A program made the translations under genes and the position numbers. Shown here piece by piece: positions 42,721 through 52,481 of a DNA stretch of 64,000 nt. The stretch comes from an uncultured Collinsella sp. (GTDB taxonomy: Bacteria; Actinomycetota; Coriobacteriia; Coriobacteriales; Coriobacteriaceae), in NCBI GenBank assembly GCA_900552685.1, contig USAJ01000007.1, positions 4,543 through 68,542 of the forward strand. The letters are read 5' to 3'. Numbering within the stretch: the first letter of the stretch is position 1; every line of letters begins with the position of its first letter. A model generated the notes under the pieces. It saw only the letters and a program-made list of their open reading frames with translations, made no database searches and was not told where the DNA came from.

Positions 42721-44064
42721 CTAGTTGGCCATGACACTTTCGGTCCAAGCCTCGACGTCCTCGATGCGCAGGACGTTGGCGACCTCGGCCACGCAGTCGA
42801 CGCTGGCAAGCTCGGCGGCGGCAGCCTGGACGTCCTTCTCGAGCGCGCGGTGCGTCAGGAAGATGACCGAGCAGGCATCGCTGACGCCCGACTTGCCGTC
42901 CTCGACCTGGTTGATGAGCGAAATCGAGATGTTGTGCTTGGCAAAGATGTCGACCGTCTCGGACAGGGCGCCCACGCGGTCGGCGACCTTCAGGCGCACA
43001 TAGTACTTGGTCTGGAGCTCGTCCATGGGCTTAAAGGCGAGGTTGTGACCATAGGGCTCAATCTCGGGCAGCGGAGCCACGCCGCGGCTGATCTGCTCGG
43101 AGAGCGACAAGATATCGCCCACGACGGCGCTCGCGGTGGGGAAGGAGCCTGCGCCCGCGCCGTAGAACATGGTCTCGCCCACGGCGTCACCCACCACGTA
43201 GACGGCGTTCATGGCGCCGTTGACCTTGGCGAGCATATGGTCTGCCGGGATGAGCGTGGGATGCACGCGGACGTCGACGCCGGCGTCGGTGTTGCGGGCG
43301 ATGCCGAGCAGCTTAATGGTGTAGCCGAGCTCGCGAGCCTGGGCGATGTCCTCGGCGCCGATGGTACGGATACCCTGCTGGTACACATCGTCGGTGGTAA
43401 CGCGGGTGCCAAAGCCGATGGAGGCGAGGATCGCCGTCTTGCTGGCGGCATCGAAGCCGTCGACGTCGGCGGACGGGTCGGCCTCGGCATAGCCCTTGGC
43501 CTGTGCATCGGCGAGCACGTCGGCGTAATCGGCGCCCTCGGCGTCCATGCGCGACAGGATGTAGTTGGTGGTGCCGTTGAGGATGCCGGCGATGGTCAGG
43601 ATCTTGTTGCCCACCAGATCGTGCTCAAGCGTGCTCACGATGGGGATGCCGCCGCCGCAGCTGGCCTCGCACTTAATCTGCACGCCGCACGCGCGTGCCT
43701 TCTTGGCAAGCGTCTCGACGTGACGGCCCAGCAGGGCCTTGTTGGCAGAGACGACGTGCTTGCCGTGCTCAAAGGCAGTGTTGAAGATCTCGGTTGCGGG
43801 ATGCTCGCCGCCGATCAGCTCGACGACGATGTCGACGGCGGGGTCGGTGACGACATCGTGCCAGTCGCTCGTAAAGGCCTCGCGCTCAATGCCTGCCGCC
43901 TCGGCCTGCTCCCAGGCAAGCGCGCAGGCGCGGGTCAGCTTAAGGTCGATGCCGTAGGCTGCCAGGTACTCATCGTGGTGGCTCTTGATCAGACGGGCCA
44001 CGCCGCCGCCGACGGTTCCCAGACCGATGAGGCCGACGTTCACGGTGCGCAGGGGTTCGCTCAT
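42721..44064 (-). CDS. hom: Homoserine dehydrogenase with ACT domain
   Basis: A 447-residue enzyme of threonine and methionine biosynthesis reducing aspartate semialdehyde to homoserine. The Rossmann loop is VGLIGLGTVGGGV (10-22). HVVSANKALLGRH, GILNGTTNYILSRM and GYAEADPSADVDGFDAASK are the catalytic-domain signatures with the conserved Lys. A C-terminal ACT domain (about 350-440: YYVRLKVADRVGALSETVDIF, ISISLINQ) usually provides threonine feedback control. AAGGAGC precedes the ATG at 44064. It is monocistronic with its own terminator and lies upstream of the liv region in divergent orientation. Confidence 0.95.
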   Translation of the reverse strand: MSEPLRTVNVGLIGLGTVGGGVARLIKSHHDEYLAAYGIDLKLTRACALAWEQAEAAGIEREAFTSDWHDVVTDPAVDIVVELIGGEHPATEIFNTAFEHGKHVVSANKALLGRHVETLAKKARACGVQIKCEASCGGGIPIVSTLEHDLVGNKILTIAGILNGTTNYILSRMDAEGADYADVLADAQAKGYAEADPSADVDGFDAASKTAILASIGFGTRVTTDDVYQQGIRTIGAEDIAQARELGYTIKLLGIARNTDAGVDVRVHPTLIPADHMLAKVNGAMNAVYVVGDAVGETMFYGAGAGSFPTASAVVGDILSLSEQISRGVAPLPEIEPYGHNLAFKPMDELQTKYYVRLKVADRVGALSETVDIFAKHNISISLINQVEDGKSGVSDACSVIFLTHRALEKDVQAAAAELASVDCVAEVANVLRIEDVEAWTESVMAN

Positions 44065-44263
44065 AGATAGCTCCTTCGTGCATCTTATGGATGGATAAAT
44101 CGCTTAAAGGTTGAGTGCATTCTAGCGTGAACCGAGGACGCGTGCTCGCCAGGCAACAGGAGTCGCACAAAACGGCACCCCCGAAACGCTGCGGAAACAT
44201 TGGAAACACGCTCGCTACAAACGAACTTCCGTAACAAACTGTCAACGTTTGCACCATAAGGTT

Positions 44264-44376
44264 TGCCCTGTGCGACTGGGGCATGCAGGCGCTCGTCGGC
44301 GTGGAATGACGAGGGCCGGGTCGAAAAGCCCGCTACGGCTTATGTGATCCAGGACGGCAAGTACATCGCCGCCTAA
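44264..44376 (+). pseudogene. Relic of a second livJ (internally deleted)
   Basis: Two short stretches match the intact livJ at 44647. CTGTGCGACTGGGGCATGCA onward (about 44269-44300) encodes DWGMQALVG, also at about residue 109-117 of livJ. From 44301 a second frame encodes WNDEGRVEKPATAYVIQDG, KYIAA and stop TAA at 44376, matching the livJ C-terminus (WNDKGQVQKEPTAYVITDG). The middle of the gene is missing, so it cannot encode a binding protein. It is best explained as a duplicated livJ paralogue that suffered a large internal deletion. Confidence 0.72.
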
Positions 44377-44604
44377 GTGCATATACATCGAGACCGGCGG
44401 GCCGTTTTATTCAGGGCAAGGACGCCTGTAACAGAACGGAAACATTACTTTCACACAATAAAGTGGCTAAACTGCATAAACCGACAGAAATACGCAGAAT
44501 TATGGATAAATGGGCAAAACAAAAGAAAAGTTGAAATAATCGCCACTTTTCTCAACTAAAGCGTCTACTATTTTGCGAACGCCGAACACGGCGAAGGATG
44601 GCCT

Positions 44605-44625
44605 GTCGGGTAACCGAAACCCGAC
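44605..44625 (+). promoter_or_regulatory. Leader hairpin of livJ
   Basis: GTCGGGT-AACCGAA-ACCCGAC is a perfect 7-bp stem about 21 bp before the livJ ATG and just ahead of its GAGAGGAG ribosome binding site. It has no T tract, so it is more likely a stability or translation element than a terminator. Confidence 0.4.
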
Positions 44626-44646
44626 GAGATTTGAGAGGAGAGCCGC

Positions 44647-45834
44647 ATGTCGAGCCTCACCGGTAAGTCATTGAACCCTGTTATGAATCGCAGGAGCGTT
44701 ATCGCGAGCGCAGCAGGTCTGGGGGCGATGTCCATTCTAGCTGGCTGCTCCTCCAACGGCGGCGACAGTGGTTCCGCTTCGGGCGACGCTTCGTTTAAGA
44801 TCGGCACCATCGGCCCACTGACCGGCGCCAACGCGTCCTACGGCAAGTCCGTTACACAGGCTGTCGAGCTTGGCTGCAAGGATTTCTCGACTAAGGAACT
44901 GCCGCTTGTCAGCAAGGCCGAGGACGACCAGGCTGACGGCGAGAAGGCCGTCAACGCCTTCAACACCCTGCTCGACTGGGGCATGCAGGCCCTTGTCGGT
45001 CCGACCACCACGGGTGCGTCGGTCGCCGTTGCTGCTGAGTGCGGTAACGACCCCGAGACGTTCATGATTACCCCGTCCGCGTCCTCCGAGGACGTTACCA
45101 AGGGCAAGGATTGCGTCTTCCAGGTTTGCTTCACCGACCCCAACCAGGGTGTCAACGCTGCCAAGTTCCTGGCGCAGAAGTATGCGGACGAGAAGTTCGT
45201 GCTGTTCTATAACTCCGGCGACGCCTATTCTTCGGGCATCGCAGATTCCTTTAAGGCCCAGGCCGCTGAGTCCAAGCTCGAGATTGTTGACGAGGAGACC
45301 TTTAAGGACGACTCCGCCACGAGCTTTACCAACCAGCTGACCAAGGCCAAGCAGGCTGGCGCCACCATGATCTTTGCGCCGATCTACTACACACCGGCGT
45401 CCGTCCTGCTCAAGAACGCCAAGGACATGGGCTACGACGTCAAGATGATGGGCTGCGACGGCATGGACGGTATCCTGGGCGTTGAGGGCTTCGATACCTC
45501 TCTTGCCGAGGGTCTGCTGCTCATGACCCCGTTCTCCGCCGACGACGAGAAGAACGCCGACTTCGTCAACGCTTACAAAGATAAGTACGGCGATACCCCC
45601 GACCAGTTTGCCGCCGACGCCTACGACGGCGTGCATGCTGTGGTCGAGGCTCTCAAGGAGGCCGGCCTGGGTGTCGACGCCGACCCCACCGAGGTTGCCG
45701 AGAAGCTTCCCGAGGCTATGCGCAACATTACTGTTGACGGCCTGACTGGCAAGCTCTCCTGGAACGATAAGGGTCAGGTCCAGAAGGAGCCCACGGCGTA
45801 CGTCATCACCGACGGCAAGTACGTACAGGCCTAA
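44647..45834 (+). CDS. livJ: Branched-chain amino acid ABC transporter substrate-binding lipoprotein
   Basis: A 395-residue periplasmic-binding-protein-type lipoprotein. NRRSVIASAAGLGAMSILAGC gives a twin-Arg-like n-region and a lipobox LAGC with Cys near position 35. A Ser/Gly linker follows, then FKIGTIGPLTGANASYGKS, MQALVGPTTTGASVAVA, SGDAYSSGIADSF and QFAADAYDGVHAVVEAL, all type I binding-protein landmarks. It should capture Leu/Ile/Val or related amino acids for LivHMGF. GAGAGGAG precedes the ATG. The hairpin at 45867-45896 separates it from livH, a usual way to express more binding protein. Confidence 0.93.
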   Translation: MSSLTGKSLNPVMNRRSVIASAAGLGAMSILAGCSSNGGDSGSASGDASFKIGTIGPLTGANASYGKSVTQAVELGCKDFSTKELPLVSKAEDDQADGEKAVNAFNTLLDWGMQALVGPTTTGASVAVAAECGNDPETFMITPSASSEDVTKGKDCVFQVCFTDPNQGVNAAKFLAQKYADEKFVLFYNSGDAYSSGIADSFKAQAAESKLEIVDEETFKDDSATSFTNQLTKAKQAGATMIFAPIYYTPASVLLKNAKDMGYDVKMMGCDGMDGILGVEGFDTSLAEGLLLMTPFSADDEKNADFVNAYKDKYGDTPDQFAADAYDGVHAVVEALKEAGLGVDADPTEVAEKLPEAMRNITVDGLTGKLSWNDKGQVQKEPTAYVITDGKYVQA

Positions 45835-45866
45835 TAGGCCGCCTTACATAGAGCGGTTTTGATCCC

Positions 45867-45896
45867 AAGCAGGGGAGGTTTTGGCCTTCCCTGCTT
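45867..45896 (+). terminator. Hairpin between livJ and livH (partial terminator or mRNA stabiliser)
   Basis: AAGCAGGGGAGG and CCTTCCCTGCTT pair over 11-12 bp around a TTTTGG-type loop, but no long T run follows. In such operons a leaky terminator keeps permease mRNA below binding-protein mRNA. Confidence 0.5.
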
Positions 45897-45973
45897 GCTT
45901 GGTATCTAGGGACGATGTAACGTCCCTGTTTCATACATTAACTGGAAACCTATTCGAAAGGGGGATGTGGAAC

Positions 45974-46855
45974 ATGACGGTCTTTATCCAATACCTGGTC
46001 AACGGCCTGTCCATGGGCAGCGTCTACGCCATCATCGCGTTGGGCTACACCATGGTCTACGGTATCGCCAAGATGCTCAACTTCGCTCACGGCGATGTCA
46101 TCATGGTCGGTGCCTATGTCTCGTTCTGCGCCACGTCGTATCTCGGCCTCCCGGGCTGGGCATCTGTAGTTCTCTCTTGCGTGGCCTGCACGGTTCTCGG
46201 TGTTCTCATTGAGGGCCTGGCCTATAAGCCGCTGCGCCAAGCAGGCCCGCTGGCCGTTCTGATTACGGCTATCGGCGTGTCCTACTTCCTGCAGAACGCC
46301 GCGCAGCTTCTGTGGGGCGCCACGCCCAAGAACTTCACTTCGCTCGTCACCTTCCAGGTGCCGGAGTTCTTGGCCAAGTTCAACGTAAGCGCCGTCTCGC
46401 TCGTCACCATCGTCGCCTGCCTGGTTATCATGGCCGGCCTGATGTTCTTTACAGGTAAGACCAAGATGGGCAAGGCCATGCGCGCCGTGTCCGAGGACAA
46501 GGCTGCCGCTCAGCTCATGGGCATCAACGTCAACCGCACCATTTCGATGACGTTTGCCATCGGCTCTGCCCTTGCCGCCATCGCCGGCGTGCTGCTGTGC
46601 TCCTACTCGCCGGTGCTGCAGCCCACGACGGGTGCTATGCCTGGCATCAAGGCCTTCGACGCCGCTGTCTTCGGTGGCATCGGCTCCATCCCCGGCGCTT
46701 TTGTCGGCGGCATTCTCATCGGCATCATCGAAGCGATGGCGCAGGCTTACATTTCCACGAGCCTTGCCAACTCCATCGTCTTTGGTGTTCTGATCATCGT
46801 CCTGCTCGTCAAGCCTGCCGGCCTCTTGGGCAAGTACGTCCCCGAGAAGGTGTAG
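45974..46855 (+). CDS. livH: Branched-chain amino acid ABC permease LivH
   Basis: A 293-residue permease with eight or nine helices. Landmarks are YLVNGLSMGSVYAIIALGYTMVYG in two parts (about 6-29), MLNFAHGDVIMVGAYV, and the cytoplasmic GKAMRAVSEDKAAAQLMGIN that contacts the ATPase. FGGIGSIPGAFVGGILIGI closes the core. The ATG at 45974 is 9 bp after AAAGGGGG; the ATG at 45965 is too close. With LivM it forms the transmembrane pore. Confidence 0.93.
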   Translation: MTVFIQYLVNGLSMGSVYAIIALGYTMVYGIAKMLNFAHGDVIMVGAYVSFCATSYLGLPGWASVVLSCVACTVLGVLIEGLAYKPLRQAGPLAVLITAIGVSYFLQNAAQLLWGATPKNFTSLVTFQVPEFLAKFNVSAVSLVTIVACLVIMAGLMFFTGKTKMGKAMRAVSEDKAAAQLMGINVNRTISMTFAIGSALAAIAGVLLCSYSPVLQPTTGAMPGIKAFDAAVFGGIGSIPGAFVGGILIGIIEAMAQAYISTSLANSIVFGVLIIVLLVKPAGLLGKYVPEKV

Positions 46856-46864
46856 GTGAGCGTT

Positions 46865-47933
46865 ATGAAGTTTCTTAAAGACAAGCAGACGCGTCACGAC
46901 TTTGTTACGTACGCCATGTGCCTTGTGGCGTTCGCCATCGTGTTCTTTATGCAGTCCAACCACATGATCCCGCGCATGATTGCCGGCCAGCTGGTCCCCA
47001 TTACGGCCTACATTGTTATGGCCATCTCCCTTAACCTCGTCGTTGGTATCGCGGGCGACTTGTCGCTGGGCCACGCAGGCTTTATGAGCGTCGGCGCCTA
47101 TACGGGCATCGTCACTGCCGTCGCGCTGGAGAGCGCCGTTCCGTCCGATCCGATGCGTCTGATCATCAGCATTGTGGTCGGCGCTATCGCCGCTGCCATC
47201 TTGGGCTTCTTGATCGGTATCCCGGTCCTGCGCCTGAGCGGCGACTATCTGGCCATCGTGACCCTGGCTTTTGGCGAGATCATCAAAGAGATCGTCACCT
47301 GCCTTATCGTGGGCGTCGACTCCCGCGGCCTGCATGTGATCTTTAACATCACGGGTAACTCTACGATCAACGACCTGCACCTGCTCGAGGACGGCACCGC
47401 CATCATCAAGGGCGCGCAGGGAGCATCGGGCGTGTCGACCTATTCGACCTTCCTTGCCGGCGCCATCTTGGTTATGGTCGCGCTCGTGATTGTACTCAAC
47501 CTGGTTCGCAGCCGTACCGGTCGTGCCATTATTGCCGTGCGCGATAACAAGATCGCTGCCGAGTCCGTGGGCATCTCCGTCACCCAGTACCGCATGATCG
47601 CCTTCGTGGTTTCCGCCGCCCTCGCCGGTGCTGCCGGAGCTCTCTTCGGCGGTAACTTCTCGCAGCTCTCCGCCACCAAGTTCGACTTCAACACGTCCAT
47701 CCTCATCCTGGTGTTCGTGGTCCTGGGCGGTCTGGGCAATATGCGCGGCTCCGTCATCGCGGCGGCATTGCTCACGGTGCTTCCCGAGCTGCTCCGTCAG
47801 TTCTCGGACTACCGCATGCTCATCTACGCCATCGTGCTGATCCTGGTCATGATCTTTACCAACAACCCGCAGCTCAAGGCGTTCTTCGGTCGCGTCAAGG
47901 ACCGCTTTGCTTCCAAGAAGGAGGTGGCAGCCG

Positions 47934-47944
<11 letters not shown>
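46865..47944 (+). CDS. livM: Branched-chain amino acid ABC permease LivM
   Basis: A 359-residue permease. It shows about ten helices, with AISLNLVVGIAGDLSLGHAG (about 60-79), RLSGDYLAIVTLAFGEI and the ATPase-contact SRTGRAIIAVRDNKIAAESV. FVVLGGLGNMRGSVIAAALL is conserved. ATG at 46865 lies 4 bp past AGGTGAG; a GTG at 46856 is less likely. Its last 11 bp overlap livG, so translation is coupled. Confidence 0.92.
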
Positions 47945-48794
<850 letters not shown>

Positions 48795-49508
48795 ATGGCA
48801 GAGCCGATGCTTTCCGTCTACAACATCAACGTCTGGTACGGCGCCATCCACGCCATCAAGGACATCTCCTTTAACGTTAACGAGGGCGAGATCGTGGCCC
48901 TGATCGGTGCGAACGGTGCCGGCAAGTCCACAACGCTCAAGACTGTCTCGGGCCTGCTGCGTTCCAAGACCGGCTCCATCAAGTTTATGGGCGAGGACAT
49001 TACTCATACGCCCGCTGATAAGCTGGTAAGCAAGGGCCTGGCCCAGGTGCCCGAGGGACGTCGCGCCTTTTTGCAGATGACGGTTGAGGAGAACCTGGAA
49101 ATGGGCGCCTATACGCAGCCCAAGTCCACGGTGGCTCCGGGCCTTGAGCGTGTCTACGAACAGTTCCCGCGTCTTAAGGAGCGCCGTCGCCAGGTCGCCG
49201 GCACCCTTTCGGGCGGCGAGCAGCAGATGCTCGTTATGGGCCGCGCCCTTATGAGTAACCCCAAGCTGCTCATGCTCGACGAGCCTTCCATGGGCCTGGC
49301 GCCGATTCTGATTGAGCAGATCTTCCAGATTGTCGAGGACCTGCACAAGGCCGGCACCACGGTGCTTCTGGTCGAGCAGAACGCTCAGATGGCGCTCTCG
49401 ATCGCCACGCGCGGCTACGTGCTCGAGACCGGCAAGATTACCATGACCGGCACCGGCCAAGAGCTGCTGCACGACGACAACGTCCGCAAAGCCTACCTCG
49501 GAGGCTAA
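48795..49508 (+). CDS. livF: Branched-chain amino acid ABC transporter ATPase LivF
   Basis: A 237-residue ATPase. Walker A is GANGAGKSTTLK (about 38-49), the signature is LSGGEQQMLVMGRAL, Walker B is LLMLDEPSMGLAP and the switch region is LLVEQNAQMAL. It starts directly after the livG TAA with GGGGGAG upstream. It is the last gene of the operon, which ends at the terminator at 49519-49555. Confidence 0.94.
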   Translation: MAEPMLSVYNINVWYGAIHAIKDISFNVNEGEIVALIGANGAGKSTTLKTVSGLLRSKTGSIKFMGEDITHTPADKLVSKGLAQVPEGRRAFLQMTVEENLEMGAYTQPKSTVAPGLERVYEQFPRLKERRRQVAGTLSGGEQQMLVMGRALMSNPKLLMLDEPSMGLAPILIEQIFQIVEDLHKAGTTVLLVEQNAQMALSIATRGYVLETGKITMTGTGQELLHDDNVRKAYLGG

Positions 49509-49518
49509 CCCACCTAAC

Positions 49519-49555
49519 AAAAGGGGCGCTGACTATCTCAGTCAGCGCCCCTTTT
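49519..49555 (+). terminator. Terminator of the liv operon
   Basis: AAAAGGGGCGCTGACT-ATCTC-AGTCAGCGCCCCTTTTT is a perfect 12-bp GC stem flanked by A and T runs. Confidence 0.92.
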
Positions 49556-49556
49556 T

Positions 49557-49625
49557 AAGTTGCGGTGAAATAGGGGCTGAATACGGGCTCCAGAGGCCAA
49601 AAGAGTCCCTATTCCACCGCAACTT
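49557..49625. repeat. Inverted-repeat intergenic element
   Basis: AAGTTGCGGTGAAATAGGG (49557-49575) is matched in inverted form by 49607-49625 with one mismatch; the spacer is 31 bp. It follows the liv terminator directly and is unlike an ordinary terminator because no T tract follows the second arm. Confidence 0.65.
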
Positions 49626-49683
49626 CATGGGGATGTGTGACAATGCCCGTCGGAAAACATCTGCTGTCTTTGGGGGTCTATCT

Positions 49684-50361
49684 ATGCTGTACGAGTTTTG
49701 TGCCGAGAACTTTGAGCGGGTGCCGGCGGCTATCGATGCCGGTGCAAGGCGTATCGAGCTGTGCGACAACCTTGCCGTTGGTGGCACCACGCCTTCGGCC
49801 GGCGTTATCAGCGCTACGACCAACTATGCACACGAGCACGATGCGCGGGTGATGTGCATGATTCGCCCGCGTGGCGGCGACTTTCACTACAACCAGGACG
49901 AGTTGCGTATGATGGAGATGGACCTGGGCCTTGCCGTGAGCGCCGGCGTTGACGGCTTGGTCTTTGGCTGCTGCAAGCCCTGCGCTGGCGGATGGGCACT
50001 CGACGAGCTTACGTTGGGCGCTCTCGTGATGGCCGCGGGCTGCGCGACCGAGGAATGCAAGCGTGAGCCCATCGACATCACCTTCCACATGGCGTTTGAT
50101 CAGCTCTCGCCCGAGGCTCAGCTCGACGCGATTGACATACTCGCCGACTGCGGCATCACACGCATCCTGACGCATGGTGGCGCTGCCGGTACGCCGATCG
50201 AGGACAACTTCGAAAACCTGGCCCGCTTGATCGAGTATGCGGGCGACCGCTTGACCATCCTTCCCGGCGGCGGCATTTCCACGGTCAACCGCGATACCGT
50301 GGCGGCGGCACTGGGCGTCTCCGAGCTCCATGGCACCAAGATTGTGCCGCTGGAGGTATAA
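49684..50361 (+). CDS. cutC: CutC family protein
   Basis: A 225-residue TIM-barrel protein of the CutC family. It starts LYEFCAENFERVPAAIDAGA and RRIELCDNLAVGGTTPSAGV, followed by VMCMIRPRGGDFHYN and later ITRILTHGGAAGTPIED, all diagnostic. CutC was tied to copper homeostasis in E. coli and is structurally similar to isomerase barrels; its reaction is uncertain. GGGGG precedes the ATG at 49684. The following DUF4931 gene begins 3 bp after its stop. Confidence 0.9.
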   Translation: MLYEFCAENFERVPAAIDAGARRIELCDNLAVGGTTPSAGVISATTNYAHEHDARVMCMIRPRGGDFHYNQDELRMMEMDLGLAVSAGVDGLVFGCCKPCAGGWALDELTLGALVMAAGCATEECKREPIDITFHMAFDQLSPEAQLDAIDILADCGITRILTHGGAAGTPIEDNFENLARLIEYAGDRLTILPGGGISTVNRDTVAAALGVSELHGTKIVPLEV

Positions 50362-50364
50362 CCC

Positions 50365-51162
50365 GTGACGCTGGTATTTGACGTTCAGCAGGCGAACGGT
50401 AAGCCCGACGACAACCGTCGTCCCGGCACCGCGTGCCCCTTTTGCGATACAGAAGGGCTCACCGACATCATTCGCCGTGATGGCGATTGCATTTGGCTCG
50501 AGAATAAGTTCAAGACCCTGCGCGCCACCCGTCAAACCGTGCTGATCGAGTCGGCCGATCACGATGCCGACCTGGTGACCTATGAGCCGGATGAACTCCA
50601 CCATGTGATGCGGTTTGCCCTGGGTTGCTGGCAGCAGATGATCGATTCACAGCAGTATCGAAGCGTGCTCATGTACAAGAACAAAGGCCCGCTTTCGGGC
50701 GGCAGCCTCGTCCATCCACACATGCAGATTGTGGGCTTGGAACAGGAGGACGGCTATGCGGCGCTGGCCTCAGCCAACTTTGAAGGCATCAGTGTCTGGC
50801 AACAGGGGAGAATCTCGGTCGACATCTCAACCGAACCGATCATGGGGTTCTTTGAGATCAACGTTTCAGCCCCGCAGGGAATCGCTGCCAGCGATGACAC
50901 GAGAGACCAAGCCGAGGCGGATCTCTTCGCCGATGCGATCCAGGTAGCTCTGCGCTATATCCTGAACGAGCACCATGGTGGTCGCGCAGAGTCGTACAAC
51001 TTGTTCTTCTACCACATGGACGGTCGGACCATTGCCAAGGCGCTGCCGCGTTGGGTGGCATCACCCTACTTTGTTGGCTATCGTTTGGCCCAGGTCAATG
51101 CCGAGACGACGCTCGATATCGATGCTGAGCGCCTACGCGCGCATCTGGAAACGCTCGTATAG
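50365..51162 (+). CDS. DUF4931 protein, HIT/GalT-like nucleotidyltransferase fold
   Basis: A 265-residue protein. It has a CPFCDTEGLTD zinc-type motif near residue 23 and the histidine triad-like GGSLVHPHMQIVGLE (about 112-126) shared by the galactose-1-phosphate uridylyltransferase branch of the HIT fold. This fits the DUF4931 family. Its substrate is unknown, but nucleotidyl transfer or phosphorylase activity is expected from the motif. The start is GTG with GGAGG 9 bp upstream, inside the end of cutC, so the two genes are coupled. Confidence 0.8.
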   Translation: MTLVFDVQQANGKPDDNRRPGTACPFCDTEGLTDIIRRDGDCIWLENKFKTLRATRQTVLIESADHDADLVTYEPDELHHVMRFALGCWQQMIDSQQYRSVLMYKNKGPLSGGSLVHPHMQIVGLEQEDGYAALASANFEGISVWQQGRISVDISTEPIMGFFEINVSAPQGIAASDDTRDQAEADLFADAIQVALRYILNEHHGGRAESYNLFFYHMDGRTIAKALPRWVASPYFVGYRLAQVNAETTLDIDAERLRAHLETLV

Positions 51163-51192
51163 CAAGGCTAACGCCCGCGCAATGCGGACGGT

Positions 51193-52191
51193 CTAGCGTG
51201 CCATCGCGTCGCGGCCGGCCTTGACCCGCTTGCGCTGTTTGGCGCGCTCCTCGCCGGTTAGGCGCTCAAAGAGATGCCCGATAATCGAGGCAAGCACCTG
51301 CTGAAACAGCGTGCCGCACATGACAGGGAACACGACCTCGCCGGGAAAATACTGCGTGGCGATGACGGCGCCCGAAGAGATGTTACGCATGCCGCAGGTA
51401 AAGCACATGGTGGTCGTCTCGCTATACGGCAAATGCAGGGCACGTGCGACCAGGATGCCGATGATAAAGCCACTGATGGCGAACGAAAGGATAAAGAGGG
51501 CGACTTCCAAGCGCTCAACATTCATGTGCAGCACGTACTCGCTCATGGCGGTGGAGTTGGACGCGATGACACCCATCATCATGAACTTGCAGGCGGGCGA
51601 AAGCGCGGGGGAGAGTTTCTCATGACCCCAGCCGCGCGTGAGTTCGTTAATGACGGTACCGAGCACGGTGGGTATGGCGATCATGAAGGCCATGTCTTGC
51701 ATCATGCTCGGCACATCGATCGAGACGGTGGCGCCCAGCAGGAGCTTGAGCGTAAGAGGAATCGTCACAGGGGAGATGACCGAGGACGTCAGGATGATGG
51801 TGAGCGCGAGCGGGCCGTTGCCGCCGAACATGCTGATCCACATAAAGGCAGTGACTGCCACGGGTACGCTGTACTCGAGCACGATGCCACAGACAAGGTT
51901 GGGGTTGGAACCAAAGAACAGCGAGCCCATGGCATACGCCGCGATGGGGATGAGCACAGCCGAGACAATTAACGCCAAAATCAAATGCAGGGGACGGCGG
52001 AACACCTCAGCCACCTGGTGAAAGGTGTTGCTGAGCGCACCCTGAAACGTCATAAAGGCGAAGAGGACGGGAACGATGGGCTTAAGTACGCCGATCTGCT
52101 GGGGAAAGAGCACACCGAGCGTTACGCAAATCGGAACGATGACCTGCATATGCCCCGCGAGGAACTTTCCCAGTCCAACCCATTGCTTCAT
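51193..52191 (-). CDS. Bile acid:sodium symporter family (BASS) transporter
   Basis: A 332-residue membrane protein with about ten helices: VIVPICVTLGVLFPQQIG, VLFAFMTFQGALSNTFHQV, LHLILALIVSAVLIPIAAYA, GIVLEYSVPVAVTAFMWISM and SGAVIATQYFPGEVVFPVMC. This matches the BASS superfamily (relatives transport bile acids, pantoate or keto acids). The TCGMRNISSGAV stretch is the conserved C-terminal repeat. The substrate is not predicted. A GGGAG lies about 13 bp before the ATG, a long spacing. The C-terminus is very basic (KQRKRVKAGR). Confidence 0.8.
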   Translation of the reverse strand: MKQWVGLGKFLAGHMQVIVPICVTLGVLFPQQIGVLKPIVPVLFAFMTFQGALSNTFHQVAEVFRRPLHLILALIVSAVLIPIAAYAMGSLFFGSNPNLVCGIVLEYSVPVAVTAFMWISMFGGNGPLALTIILTSSVISPVTIPLTLKLLLGATVSIDVPSMMQDMAFMIAIPTVLGTVINELTRGWGHEKLSPALSPACKFMMMGVIASNSTAMSEYVLHMNVERLEVALFILSFAISGFIIGILVARALHLPYSETTTMCFTCGMRNISSGAVIATQYFPGEVVFPVMCGTLFQQVLASIIGHLFERLTGEERAKQRKRVKAGRDAMAR

Positions 52192-52273
52192 ATGTGCTTG
52201 TGACTCCCTTTGCTCGTGAATCCGTTTTGAATGGATATGCTAGACGCTCGCATGCGTCCGTGCGTCAGAAACG

Positions 52274-52359
52274 CTCGAATATTTCGAGGCTATTACCGGT
52301 ATCGTTTACCGAAACCACGGCGTGCTGCGAGGTTCTGCGTCCGTGCCGCACGGTATAAT
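52274..52359 (+). promoter_or_regulatory. recJ promoter region with palindrome and consensus -10 box
   Basis: A perfect TATAAT lies at 52354-52359. Upstream is the palindrome CTCGAA-TAT-TTCGAG (52274-52288), a possible operator. No good -35 box is seen. The BASS gene is divergent. Confidence 0.45.
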
Positions 52360-52415
52360 AAATCCGTTCAACAGATCTGCCTGCCGAAGCGGGCATACAC
52401 AGAGGACTCATCGCT

Positions 52416-52481
52416 ATGAACCGTGAGAGGTATCGCGGCGACCTGCCCCTATCGGGGGTGGGCGCCTATGTCATCGCTTAA
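52416..52481 (+). CDS. 21-codon upstream ORF overlapping recJ
   Basis: ATG AAC CGT to TAA encodes 21 residues (begins MNRERYRGDLPLSGVG). It has a well-placed GAGGA 9 bp upstream and is the first ATG after the TATAAT promoter. Its stop lies 14 bp inside the recJ frame, so ribosomes finishing it could restart at the recJ ATG. No family was recognised; it may be a leader peptide or chance. Confidence 0.35.
   Translation: MNRERYRGDLPLSGVGAYVIA

Noticed and set aside
49542..49823. Minus-strand frame opposite the cutC start
   Set aside because: It begins within cutC and ends in the liv terminator; it overlaps the conserved cutC N-terminus.
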